Origin: a virus
Virus record (IMG/VR): IMGVR_UViG_3300031857_000046
Span: 1 to 64,000 of that record
DNA length: 64,000 nt
Direction: 5' to 3' (one strand)
Shown here: one piece after another, positions 48,350-56,036 of the stretch
Position numbering within the stretch: the stretch's first letter is position 1
Layout of the letters: every line of letters begins with the position of its first letter
Program-made: the position numbers and the translations under genes
The notes under the pieces: model-generated
The model's input: the letters and a program-made list of their open reading frames with translations, nothing else
The model's database searches: none
What the model was told of the DNA's origin: nothing

Positions 48350-49108
48350 TTAATAAGTAACAATTATCTGGCCACCACTTTTTCTAATATTTCTTATTTT
48401 TTTTGGTAGCGCTTTATTAACAAAATCCAAATTACTTCTATCATTAAAATAGGCTATAATTTTGTCTATTGTTGACGGTAATATATTATTGATCTCTACT
48501 TTCCTCGTAACTTTTTGTTTATTTGTGTGTATAACAATCGTGTTATTTAAAGTATGTACTCTAATATCATCTGGGTTATTTGGGTCCACATTTATTTTTA
48601 CTTGTGTTTTTGTAAAATCATCCGATAAAAGCGCTCTTAAATTTTTATTATTTAAGTGTATTAAATTTTTATCATACTTAAGTTTAACGTCCTGATATTT
48701 CTTTTTATCAACAAAATATGCTATTGTAATAATAATTGCCGCTAAATCCTCACCATCACCCAAAACACTTTTATCATACATTAATGTGTACGAGCTAATA
48801 TTTCTATAGTGTTTACCAGCAATTTTTAATAAGTGGTCTTCGGCTTTATCTAAATAAGCATCAGCCCTATTAGCGCTAACTTGCGCTTGAACATTTGCTT
48901 TTATGTCAGGTCCACCAACATTTGGGTCATTTTGTGAATCTTCTTCAGATTTTGCTATAAACTCTTGGAAGCTTAAAGGTTTTACATTAGTCATATCTTC
49001 GTTTGGTAAATCCTTAAACTTAACTTTACTACTCCAAGGCCAACTTATCTCACTAAGATTCTCAACTATCTTTTCTAATTGAGCTTCTGTTATAACATAT
49101 TTTTTCAT
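48350..49108 (-). CDS. Unknown tail-cluster protein with ITExQL N-terminus (252 aa)
   Basis: Unrecognised 252-residue protein beginning MKKYVITEAQLEKIVENLSE, an amphipathic N-terminal motif (xITExQLxxIxExL) that I recall at the start of several virion genes of uncultured T4-like phages. The middle has a helical stretch around residues 75-130 and a hydrophobic strand LAAIIITIAYFVD. The C-terminus is basic (KKIRNIRKSGGQIIVTY). A terminator and a (G)ATATTTAT element lie upstream, and it is followed at 2 bp by the first tape-measure-like gene, so it may be a tail assembly factor or partner of the tape measures. Confidence 0.55.
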   Translation of the reverse strand: MKKYVITEAQLEKIVENLSEISWPWSSKVKFKDLPNEDMTNVKPLSFQEFIAKSEEDSQNDPNVGGPDIKANVQAQVSANRADAYLDKAEDHLLKIAGKHYRNISSYTLMYDKSVLGDGEDLAAIIITIAYFVDKKKYQDVKLKYDKNLIHLNNKNLRALLSDDFTKTQVKINVDPNNPDDIRVHTLNNTIVIHTNKQKVTRKVEINNILPSTIDKIIAYFNDRSNLDFVNKALPKKIRNIRKSGGQIIVTY

Positions 49109-49122
49109 AAACGTATTTTAAT

Positions 49123-49131
49123 ATAAATATC
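49123..49131 (-). promoter_or_regulatory. Putative late promoter element
   Basis: Coding-strand GATATTTAT lies 14 bp before the ATG of the 252-residue gene, just after the chaperone terminator. It is identical to the 9-mer at gp25, tube and sheath. Confidence 0.5.
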
Positions 49132-49143
49132 GAATAAAACAAA

Positions 49144-49166
49144 AAACCCACCTTGATAGTGGGTTT
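49144..49166 (-). terminator. Terminator after the tail chaperone
   Basis: Minus-strand stem AAACCCAC / GTGGGTTT (8 bp, 7-nt loop; 49159-49166 with 49144-49151) followed by U residues, just beyond the stop at 49170. Confidence 0.85.
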
Positions 49167-49169
49167 TAT

Positions 49170-49418
49170 TTATCTTCTTCCAGCTTTCGCTTTATTCATC
49201 TCTCTTTCTCTTGCTTCTTTTATTTTTTCGTTTTCTTCCATCAAGATATCAATAAATTTCCTTCTCTCAAAAACTGGCATAACCATTACGTCTGAATAAG
49301 TAAAATTAGCATGCTTAACCAATATGTACGATTCGTACATCATTTGGTTTCTATACTCATACGTAAGGCCAAAGAAATTTGGCTGTAATAGGAAGTTCAC
49401 CAAAAAAAAACTCTCCAC
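49170..49418 (-). CDS. Frameshifted C-terminal extension of the tail-assembly chaperone
   Basis: An open frame that overlaps the end of the gp26/51-like gene by 62 bp in the +1 (equivalently -2) frame and lacks a good start: the first codon is GTG at 49418 and the first ATG pair is at 49343/49340. The downstream part (MMYESYILVKHANF, then VMPVFERRKFIDIL) looks like the C-terminal end of one-piece chaperone or hub-assembly proteins of this family. Skipping one base at the GTA-TGA junction (T49359) would fuse 62 residues to the 252-residue product. Independent translation from 49343 (57 aa) is the alternative. Confidence 0.6.
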   Translation of the reverse strand: MESFFLVNFLLQPNFFGLTYEYRNQMMYESYILVKHANFTYSDVMVMPVFERRKFIDILMEENEKIKEAREREMNKAKAGRR

Positions 49419-50115
49419 TTGGAGCTTCTACATTAATGGTCAAATCAAGACCTGGTTCGTTATCTGATAAGTGCTTCCTAAATTCAGCAGAATCCATTGG
49501 TGACATAGTGTCAATGAACTGGGCAATTGCAGCCTTTTCTCTAATACCATCAACTTCAGTGATTTGACTTTGTAATCTAAGTGTCATCAATTGGCTAATA
49601 GCGTTTGAACCCATCTTTTTGGTTCTTGCCTGATCCTCTTTAACCAATTTATCATCCTCATCAGATGTCAAATATCTAAACTTAACTGTTTTCTTACACT
49701 TTGGTAGTGTAAATGAACATTCACCGTTTTCATCTGGTTGTAAACTATTTTCTTTTGTTGGTAATTGACTAATATCAATATCCTCGATAAATTTTTCCCC
49801 TGTTTTAGGGTCTGTTAATTCCACTGGGTAAATTTCACCATAACCTGTGGCTCTCAAAAAGAAGATAATAGCGTTTCTATCACCTGGTAATAATTGTCCA
49901 GCTTTGATATCTTTATCTAAAATCTTTTTTTCCAATAAAATATCTAACACCTTACCACTTTGCAATAAGTTTGGTGATGTCAAAATGTTTTCATCAGCAG
50001 CGGTCATATACGCAACCTTAATGGTGTCTTTTTTATTTTTGTAAAATTTACCACCTGAAGGTAAACCAATTACGTCATGTGCTGGTTCAAAGTAAACTTG
50101 TTGTCCGTTATCCAT
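49357..50115 (-). CDS. Tail-assembly chaperone / baseplate hub assembly protein, gp26/gp51-like
   Basis: A 252-residue protein of the T4 baseplate-hub assembly (gp26/gp51) family. It contains the N-terminal GLPSGGKFY element, a helical middle, and the C-terminal signature FRKHLSDNEPGLDLTINVEA followed by GELPITAKFLWP, which resembles the family's ELPLTA.FFWP end. It lies between the tube gene and the tape-measure genes, the position of tail chaperones. The frame stops right after WPYV, whereas related proteins as I recall them continue, and the missing continuation is found in the overlapping frame. A run of nine U residues (49402-49410 on the plus strand) lies 40 bases before the stop. Confidence 0.75.
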   Translation of the reverse strand: MDNGQQVYFEPAHDVIGLPSGGKFYKNKKDTIKVAYMTAADENILTSPNLLQSGKVLDILLEKKILDKDIKAGQLLPGDRNAIIFFLRATGYGEIYPVELTDPKTGEKFIEDIDISQLPTKENSLQPDENGECSFTLPKCKKTVKFRYLTSDEDDKLVKEDQARTKKMGSNAISQLMTLRLQSQITEVDGIREKAAIAQFIDTMSPMDSAEFRKHLSDNEPGLDLTINVEAPSGEFFFGELPITAKFLWPYV

Positions 50116-50231
50116 ATTTCTTATTTATTTAAATTAATTATAGTACATTATTAAATAGTGTAAACGGTATTTTTTTCAAAATTTACCCTTTACTCGTTTT
50201 TTGACGGTACTTATTATAATAATACGCACAT

Positions 50232-50633
50232 ATGACCAAAAAGAAAAGAAAAATTGGAAAATTATTTAAAAAAATGGGTGGTACCTCAAATCTTGAAGTA
50301 TCTTTTGCTGAAATACTTACAAGTTTAGGTGTTAAATTTGAACAACATTTTGTCTTTAAGAAGAGAGAATTTGATTTTTTATTAACCGAACACAACATTT
50401 TAGTTGAAACTCATGGTTGTTTTTTTCATTGTTGTAAAAAACACAATCCAGAGCCAAAATACGCCTTTCAAAGAAGAAACTTAAAGAATGATCAGTATAA
50501 GGTTAAAATCGTCAAATTTGACCTAACATACACCTTGTTGGTCATTTGGGAACATGAGTTGGATAAAGAGAAGGTGCTAACCGAAAGAATTAACACTTTT
50601 ATTGAAAAGCACAGCAAATTGCTTAATGGATAA
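50232..50633 (+). CDS. Vsr-like endonuclease, probable homing/mobile nuclease
   Basis: A 133-residue nuclease of the very-short-patch-repair (Vsr) fold. The catalytic block is plain: D48 in KKREFDFLL, then THGCFFH with T60, H61 and H66 corresponding to the Vsr THGCFWH, and a C-terminal LLVIWEHEL strand like the Vsr VWECEL end. It is somewhat shorter than E. coli Vsr (156 aa). It stands alone on the plus strand between minus-strand tube and chaperone genes. Free-standing Vsr-fold enzymes in phages are often homing endonucleases, so spread into neighbouring phages is the likely role; mismatch repair is less likely. Upstream GTACTTATTATAA resembles the late-type element. Confidence 0.8.
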   Translation: MTKKKRKIGKLFKKMGGTSNLEVSFAEILTSLGVKFEQHFVFKKREFDFLLTEHNILVETHGCFFHCCKKHNPEPKYAFQRRNLKNDQYKVKIVKFDLTYTLLVIWEHELDKEKVLTERINTFIEKHSKLLNG

Positions 50634-50660
50634 AAAAAAAGGGGTCGCATAGCGTCCCCT
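50632..50660 (-). terminator. Terminator after tail tube gene
   Basis: Hairpin AGGGG-T-CGC-ATA-GCG-T-CCCCT (50640-50660). On the minus strand it is followed by nine U residues. It lies between the convergent ends of the tube gene and the Vsr-like gene and may also stop the latter. Confidence 0.9.
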
Positions 50661-50684
50661 CTTTGTAAAATGTAATTGCAAATC

Positions 50685-51173
50685 TTAGTAAACCAATATA
50701 CAACGGTCCATTCTTAATGTTGCGGTGATATCTGCGATTTCGTCATCGCTGTATTCTAACGATCCAAAGTCAACGTTGGTCATAAATGTACCTTGAAGGA
50801 TCCATTTTTCCACAACAACACCTGTTGGATCAAGCATTTCTAATTCAATATCTTTTTTATAACCAGCAGCGTAACCCATTCTACCTGTTACAGATTCAGC
50901 GTGTAGACGAACCCATTCCATTAATGCTTGAGCAGCTGAAGGACCAATAGGGTCTTTAAACGTAACGTCAATAGCATCCCAAGTAAATCTACCAGCAACC
51001 CAAGTAGATGTATTTAAGAAAGGAATCTCAACTTCGTTTATTGCAATTTTTGGTCTTGACGTAGAGATTACAAACCACTCGTTAATTCCAAGTGAGCTTG
51101 GGAATCTTAAAATAAACCTGTTCTTTCTTTTTGGTTCGTAAGGAACAGGCATTTTCATTAATAAGTTAGCCAT
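50685..51173 (-). CDS. 19: Tail tube protein gp19
   Basis: A 162-residue protein equal in length to T4 gp19 (163 aa), whose hexamers stack to make the inner tail tube. The opening MANLLMKMPVPYEPKRKNRF with the following ILRFP strand, the central WDAIDVTFKDPIGPSAAQAL and the C-terminal VDFGSLEYSDDEIADITATL are the family pattern. It has its own late-type element about 38 bp upstream of the ATG and a strong terminator, in keeping with the very high copy number of the tube protein. The sheath gene is just upstream, the canonical 18-19 order. Confidence 0.92.
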   Translation of the reverse strand: MANLLMKMPVPYEPKRKNRFILRFPSSLGINEWFVISTSRPKIAINEVEIPFLNTSTWVAGRFTWDAIDVTFKDPIGPSAAQALMEWVRLHAESVTGRMGYAAGYKKDIELEMLDPTGVVVEKWILQGTFMTNVDFGSLEYSDDEIADITATLRMDRCILVY

Positions 51174-51210
51174 ATTTTTTCTTTATTTAATTTTGTTTTA
51201 TTGTTTATTA

Positions 51211-51219
51211 ATAAATATC
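51211..51219 (-). promoter_or_regulatory. Putative late promoter of the tail tube gene
   Basis: Coding-strand GATATTTAT, 38 bp upstream of the tube ATG, followed by an A-rich leader. Confidence 0.55.
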
Positions 51220-51266
51220 TTTGTTTTTGCTTTTGTACACCTTTTTAAAAAAATATTTCAAAATAC

Positions 51267-51297
51267 TTGACTTTTGCCTGTTTTTATCTTATTTTTG
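51267..51297 (+). promoter_or_regulatory. Bacteroidota-type promoter facing right
   Basis: TTG at 51267-51269, 20-bp spacer, then TATTTTTG at 51290-51297, a full match to the TTG / TAnnTTTG host pattern. It points away from the tube gene and against the sheath gene, with no plus-strand ORF downstream. Confidence 0.6.
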
Positions 51298-51303
51298 TTA
51301 AGG

Positions 51304-51475
51304 GTCTTAACCAAAGTACTCTATTCTTATAGTACTATAATATAATACTTATTATATTCTATTCTATATATGTACTATATATTATTTTTTCTTTGTTACT
51401 TTCTTTTTTACCGTTAGCGGAAAACCACCTGTGGTAAAAAAATATGGGGGTACTATTAAGGCACCCCCAGTTTTA
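51304..51475 (+). ncRNA. Candidate small RNA, possibly antisense to the sheath 3' end
   Basis: Predicted only from the promoter at 51267-51297 and from the structured downstream sequence: an AGTAC/GTACT-bounded AT stem, a TTTTTTACC/GGTAAAAAA hairpin, and the TGGGGGT/ACCCCCA hairpin followed by a weak U-tract on this strand. The length is inferred. Confidence 0.3.
51436..51469 (-). terminator. Terminator after tail sheath gene
   Basis: Stem TGGGGGT / ACCCCCA (51445-51451 with 51463-51469) with an 11-nt loop and, on the minus strand, seven U residues, ending the sheath transcript. Confidence 0.88.
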
Positions 51476-54400
51476 TTATATGTTATCGAATGATACGTTT
51501 TGTGGAGTTACTGTAAATTCAAGTTCAATGAATTCCAAAGTAGGTGTTGGTTTGATAAAGATTTTACCTTTTAAAGTATTTCTATCGTTATCTTCAACGT
51601 CCATTGCAACGCTAACTCTAAAGTCTGTTAAACCTCTTTCTTTTCTGATGTTATCCAAGATTGGGTTAACCAAAGACAAGAATTGATTTCTAACTGTGGT
51701 ATCATTTGGATCGAATAATAATCTCTTAGATACACTCATGATCAATCTTCTCGCTTGTAACAACAATCTTCTGATGTTCAATCTATCAAGAGCACTTGAT
51801 TTAACCTGCAAGTTTCTGTTACCCCAGATAACAACCCCAACGTCTGAATAAGTCGCTAATGGGTTAATTCTACCTGGATATAAAATATCTCTTGCTTCTT
51901 GGTCAAGAACTATACGAGCTCTATTACATTTAACTAAACCTCTATTGTAACCAGCAGTTGCAAACCAAGGGAACGCTACGTTATCTGTATAAGCCATATT
52001 TCTTACTACCTCAGCAGTAGGTGGGATATACAAGTTTGCGTTATTGTCTGTATCTGTGATTTGTATCCAAGGATAGTAAACCGCAGTGTAGTTAGAATCG
52101 ATGTCAGTGTTTTCTAATTCATCAACGATATCTTCAGCAAAATACCAGTTTTCAGTATCTGATGGGTTGTTGTTGTTTAACAACTTGATATCAGGTAATG
52201 TTGGTAAATAAATCGCATCCAATCTCTTTTCTTCAACAACTTCAATAGCGTCTCTAACCAAATCAGTGTTGTTTAACACGTCAATACCAGGAGTTGCCAA
52301 GATGTTGATAGCGGTTTCTTCTGGGTTTTGGAATGTTCTGATACCGTACATTGTTGCATAGTAGTCAGAAGTACCGAATAACTCAGCGTACTCAACATTT
52401 GTAAATGTATCGAATGTACCAGCTACGAAACCAGTTCTACCGATTTTGTACTCATCTGTGTTTGTTCTGTTAACTCTATAAGCATCCCAACCATCAAAAC
52501 CACCAGCAAATAAAGCTGTGAATTTTCTTGTTCTCATGTTATTATAAGGGTGAGTTGTTGTTCCGTCAACCACAATTGGGTCAACAAATGAAGCAACACC
52601 AACCGCAAAAACTTGTTCTCCAGTAACAGAGTCAACAATGGTACTAGCATTGATATCCATGTGGAAACCTTTTGTTTTTGTTGTATAATCATCACCAGTA
52701 TTGTAGGCGTTGTCACCTAAGATACTAATTTTACCTTTAAACAATAATAGGTCTTTATCAAATCCAAATTGGCTTGAGAAACCTAAATAGTTTTTAGTTA
52801 CTCTATCACCACTAGAAACTGTAGCATTAGCAAATGGTGGGTTGTAAATTGTGTCACCAGGTGCATAATATTTCAATTTGTAAGGCATTTCAGGAACAGC
52901 TGTTGCTGTGTAACCACTAGCACTATTTGTTCTAAATTCGTAACCTTCAAAACCAGCTGGTACACCATCAGTTGGTGCGTTTACAGCCATTTCAAGAACA
53001 ACATAAGCGCTCTTTAATGGGTATTTGTTATCAATTGTACCTATTTTTCTACCAACGAAATTGTCTAATGACTCATCCATCGTACAATCAACAAATTTTT
53101 CAATTATTGATACAGCTCTATCTGTGTCGCTAAATGATCTGATGTAGATATCAAAAGTTTTCTTAGATAAATCAACATTAGCGATTGAAGCTTTGATTTC
53201 AGTGTTAGCACTTGTACCGTCAGAAATTGAAATTAATCTGAATAATCTTTGTGGTAAACCACCTCTTAACTCAGATACAAAGAAAGGTGTTACTGGTGAT
53301 TGATATTGGAATCTATAGTGATCCCAGTTATTAACAGATGTTAATTCACTGTATAAACCTTTAATTTTACCACTTAACCAACCAAATTTCAGAGAGTTAT
53401 CATAAACTTCCTCAACATAGATTTGAGAATCTTTGTCAGATGGTGTAGTACCGATTACTTTTTTGATATAGTTAGATTTTGTGCTATCTAAAGAAACTGT
53501 ATAAGAGAATGTACCGCCAGTTGGGTTTGCTGTTGTACCAGTTAAATCAAAAGCTAAATATGGGTCGTTAACAACACCTGTTGGAGCGACCATATCTAAT
53601 GAATTAACTTTATAACCTAACACATCTGAAGTGTAAGTACCTCTACTTCTAACGGTTGCAACGTTTTTGTTGTGACCTTCAGCGAAAGGATCAGCTGTTA
53701 ACGTAACAGTGAACAATTCTAATTTACCGTTAAGTGTGTGAGCACCAGCACCTGTAAATGTATGGCAATATAAAGCAAATGATGGTCCACTGTATGTCTC
53801 GGTAGCGGTATTGTACGCTAACTCATTATTTAAAATATAAGCGTCTCTATCACTTGTTGGAACTGTGAACGGTAATTCATATGCGTCAATATAAACTGGG
53901 GTTATACCATGTGTAGCCGCATCAACCGTTAAATCAGTATCCATATCGTCAGTCAAAAGACCCCAATATAAAGCGTTTCCGTTATAGAAATCAGCATTAA
54001 TGTAACTACCAACAGTTGTAAAGAATTGGTTAAACACGGTGTCAAAGTCAGTTGTAGCAACACCAGTTAAGTTAGCGATATAATCAATAAGATCGGTGTT
54101 ACCAGAGTTACCAGTAACATAAAAACTATTGTTATTCGTGTCAACTTTAAAATTAATGGTTGTTTGTGTAATACCAGTGTGTGATAATGTTGATTCATCA
54201 CATGCACCTAATGTTTTAATAACCCAAGCCATACCAGCATCATAGCCAGATAATCCTAAAAGTCTTGTAACATACAATTGGTTTGATTGTGTTAAATACT
54301 GTTTTGCTATGTATGGTAATTCATACTTAACAATTTGTGTATTTTTAAATTTTTCTGGATTAGTACCACCAAAAGTAGTCTTAAATTCATCAAAATTTCT

Positions 54401-54541
54401 GATGAATATTGGTTGGAACGCTGGACCCTTTAAGGTTTCACCCACTACACCTAATGTTGTAACACCAACTGTCTCAGTTGTGAATGTTAAATCTTTTTCG
54501 GTTGTGTAGACACCTGGAGATGCATAAACTTTGTTTGCCAT
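51476..54541 (-). CDS. 18: Contractile tail sheath protein gp18
   Basis: A 1021-residue tail sheath subunit. The N-terminus (MANKVYASPGVYTTEKDL, then LGVVGETLKGPAFQPIFI) is the sheath family opening, whose strand donates to neighbouring subunits. The C-terminus (PLATYSDVGVVIWGNRNLQV, LDRLNIRRLLLQARRLIMS, and a final beta hairpin) is the conserved contractile core. T4 gp18 has 659 residues; the extra about 360 residues lie in the middle and look like additional surface domains. Own late-type element about 39 bp upstream and terminator downstream fit high expression. It is followed by the tube gene. Confidence 0.93.
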   Translation of the reverse strand: MANKVYASPGVYTTEKDLTFTTETVGVTTLGVVGETLKGPAFQPIFIRNFDEFKTTFGGTNPEKFKNTQIVKYELPYIAKQYLTQSNQLYVTRLLGLSGYDAGMAWVIKTLGACDESTLSHTGITQTTINFKVDTNNNSFYVTGNSGNTDLIDYIANLTGVATTDFDTVFNQFFTTVGSYINADFYNGNALYWGLLTDDMDTDLTVDAATHGITPVYIDAYELPFTVPTSDRDAYILNNELAYNTATETYSGPSFALYCHTFTGAGAHTLNGKLELFTVTLTADPFAEGHNKNVATVRSRGTYTSDVLGYKVNSLDMVAPTGVVNDPYLAFDLTGTTANPTGGTFSYTVSLDSTKSNYIKKVIGTTPSDKDSQIYVEEVYDNSLKFGWLSGKIKGLYSELTSVNNWDHYRFQYQSPVTPFFVSELRGGLPQRLFRLISISDGTSANTEIKASIANVDLSKKTFDIYIRSFSDTDRAVSIIEKFVDCTMDESLDNFVGRKIGTIDNKYPLKSAYVVLEMAVNAPTDGVPAGFEGYEFRTNSASGYTATAVPEMPYKLKYYAPGDTIYNPPFANATVSSGDRVTKNYLGFSSQFGFDKDLLLFKGKISILGDNAYNTGDDYTTKTKGFHMDINASTIVDSVTGEQVFAVGVASFVDPIVVDGTTTHPYNNMRTRKFTALFAGGFDGWDAYRVNRTNTDEYKIGRTGFVAGTFDTFTNVEYAELFGTSDYYATMYGIRTFQNPEETAINILATPGIDVLNNTDLVRDAIEVVEEKRLDAIYLPTLPDIKLLNNNNPSDTENWYFAEDIVDELENTDIDSNYTAVYYPWIQITDTDNNANLYIPPTAEVVRNMAYTDNVAFPWFATAGYNRGLVKCNRARIVLDQEARDILYPGRINPLATYSDVGVVIWGNRNLQVKSSALDRLNIRRLLLQARRLIMSVSKRLLFDPNDTTVRNQFLSLVNPILDNIRKERGLTDFRVSVAMDVEDNDRNTLKGKIFIKPTPTLEFIELEFTVTPQNVSFDNI

Positions 54542-54644
54542 ATTTAGTTAATTTTATTTATTTAATTTTATCTTATTCATAAATATCAGATTTTTTACCA
54601 AAAAACCAGAATACCTCTTCATTTTTAAAATTCTTTATTTATTT
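54542..54644. promoter_or_regulatory. Sheath leader with late promoter element
   Basis: The 103-bp gap contains coding-strand GATATTTAT (54588-54580) about 39 bp before the sheath ATG, followed by an A/T-only leader without a Shine-Dalgarno sequence. No terminator is evident for the upstream gp15-like gene, so read-through is likely. Confidence 0.5.
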
Positions 54645-55412
54645 TTAAGTATTTTCCGTTATTGTAAAAGTTCTACTAATCGCTGGTGTTACAATATAAT
54701 CATCGGGATCTGATATAAACCCTTGTAGGTTAAAATTGTATAACTGTACGTAAAACCTTTTATTATTAAGGTCAGTAACTTGACTTTCATCTGAAGAGTC
54801 TTCTAACACAATTGGTATATAGTGTCCGTTAACTACAGTATATGCCTGCCTGCTTTGAAAATTTTTTAAAACAGTGGCGTTAAATTTGTTTAGTTCTTGC
54901 TGTCTATAAGCAAAAATTCTAACATCATAGGTAATATCAACTGGAATTGGTTGAGGTATTTTATAAACATCAACCCCCATTTTATTACCATCCCAAGTAG
55001 GTACTTCCGCATATGTATAATGTCTACCAGTTGGTATATTATAAATCAAAGAAGGGTTTGTGCCGTATTTCGTATCTGGGTTTCTAACAATATTAACAAA
55101 AGGTATTTTTAAATTTTTATACTCATCTGAAAATTTCCATGTTTGTGAAAATTCGTTCCATTTTTGAATACCCATCATAAACACAGGGACTTTTTCACCA
55201 TCAATTGAAATTGCCAATTGATTAGTTACAAAATCTTTAAAACCCCTATCCAAATCAATATGCATAACACCTTTTGGTAGGTAGGTATCGTTGTTGATGA
55301 TCATATCTTTCATATTTTCAGCAGCACCGCTTTGCATTGAGTAAGGATACTCGATGTTAGCACGTTGTTGTGTTAGATTGATCTTCTTTTTAAATGAACC
55401 TGGTAAAGCCAT
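54645..55412 (-). CDS. 15: Tail terminator / sheath-stabilising protein, gp15-like
   Basis: A 255-residue protein similar in length and pattern to T4 gp15 (272 aa), which caps the tail tube and sheath and joins the tail to the neck. The central TGRHYTYAEVPTWDGN, the strand PIPVDITYDVRIFAYRQQEL with the following helix, and the C-terminal NKRFYVQLYNFNLQGFI segment parallel the gp15 region in which I.YELSIFTRY.. is followed by a beta domain. It lies directly upstream of the sheath gene as in T4 (15, 16, 17, 18), with terminase genes absent here. The assignment is family-level inference. Confidence 0.55.
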   Translation of the reverse strand: MALPGSFKKKINLTQQRANIEYPYSMQSGAAENMKDMIINNDTYLPKGVMHIDLDRGFKDFVTNQLAISIDGEKVPVFMMGIQKWNEFSQTWKFSDEYKNLKIPFVNIVRNPDTKYGTNPSLIYNIPTGRHYTYAEVPTWDGNKMGVDVYKIPQPIPVDITYDVRIFAYRQQELNKFNATVLKNFQSRQAYTVVNGHYIPIVLEDSSDESQVTDLNNKRFYVQLYNFNLQGFISDPDDYIVTPAISRTFTITENT

Positions 55413-55414
55413 AA

Positions 55415-55936
55415 TTATACCCCTTTAAATACGTTAGGATCAACGTTTGTACATTTTATTCTTCTAAAATAACCAGAATAACCAAATTGAGTACTTGGGT
55501 TATCCGTATTTACAGTATCGTCATCAAACACAGTAAAATATTTAAAATTATTTTGTCTGTCAGAATAACCGATAATATCACCGTAACTTATCTCAGCATT
55601 TTTTTCGTCAAGTTGTTTTTGTAAAACAGTAAACTCAAGATTACCATAGTCTTGGTACCTTAAATTTCCGTTTGGTGAGTATGATTTATTTTCACCGTTT
55701 TCAAGGCTAAGTATAACTTTTAATTCAACTGGTGATAAAAATCTAATATCGTTTACATTACTTTCACCGTAAACGTCATCCATTTGGGTGTTAACTCTGT
55801 CAACTCTAAATAAAACAACAGTAAAGTTCATGTCCCCCTCGATTAGTTCTGTTGCCATATCAAGCTCAAGTTGAAAATCCTCTTCATCGTAAAACCTATT
55901 CAACCTTGTATTTGGTATTCTAGTTTTTCTTTCCAT
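55415..55936 (-). CDS. Head-tail connector / neck protein, possibly gp14-like
   Basis: A 173-residue protein when started at the ATG at 55936 (MERKTRIPNTRLNRFY). An ATG four codons earlier (55948) directly abuts a (A)GTATTTAT late-type element, so transcription would begin inside those codons, which favours the internal start. The body has RVNTQMDDVYGES and an ISYGDIIGYSDRQNNFKYFT strand resembling the GDLIYF....FEI pattern of T4 gp14. Its place directly before the gp15-like gene also fits gp14. Similarity is weak, so other connector roles remain possible. Confidence 0.5.
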   Translation of the reverse strand: MERKTRIPNTRLNRFYDEEDFQLELDMATELIEGDMNFTVVLFRVDRVNTQMDDVYGESNVNDIRFLSPVELKVILSLENGENKSYSPNGNLRYQDYGNLEFTVLQKQLDEKNAEISYGDIIGYSDRQNNFKYFTVFDDDTVNTDNPSTQFGYSGYFRRIKCTNVDPNVFKGV

Positions 55937-55948
55937 TGTTCTTTTCAT

Positions 55949-56036
55949 ATAAATACTTTGATTTATTAATGAATTGACTTTGTCAGAAAAATTTATTATT
56001 ATTAGATAATAATAAATTAAAGGAAAAGGAACGTAA
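55949..56036. promoter_or_regulatory. Divergent promoter region with perfect 13-bp palindrome
   Basis: The gap between the minus-strand connector gene and the plus-strand helicase. It contains a late-type element facing left (55949-55957), the inverted repeat AATTTATTATTAT/ATAATAATAAATT (55990-56002 with 56006-56018, TAG loop) and, for the helicase, a purine-rich AAAGGAAAAGGA at 56019-56030 placed as a ribosome-binding site, unusual in this window. Confidence 0.55.

Larger units (their letters stand above)
51174..51475. other. 302-bp non-coding region between tail tube and sheath
   Basis: It holds, from left to right, the tube-gene late element (51211-51219), a plus-strand host-type promoter (51267-51297), a very AT-rich tract, a TTTTTTACC / GGTAAAAAA inverted repeat (about 51407-51441), and the sheath terminator. 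No convincing ORF is present on either strand. Confidence 0.7.

Noticed and set aside
49395-49412. -1 programmed frameshift at the nine-U run in the chaperone gene
   Set aside because: The -1 frame meets a TGA two codons after the run, so no extension is possible. Only +1 or -2 reaches the conserved downstream frame.
50183-50398. Minus-strand 71-codon frame over the Vsr-like gene
   Set aside because: The plus frame has clear catalytic residues; the minus frame is an unsupported shadow.
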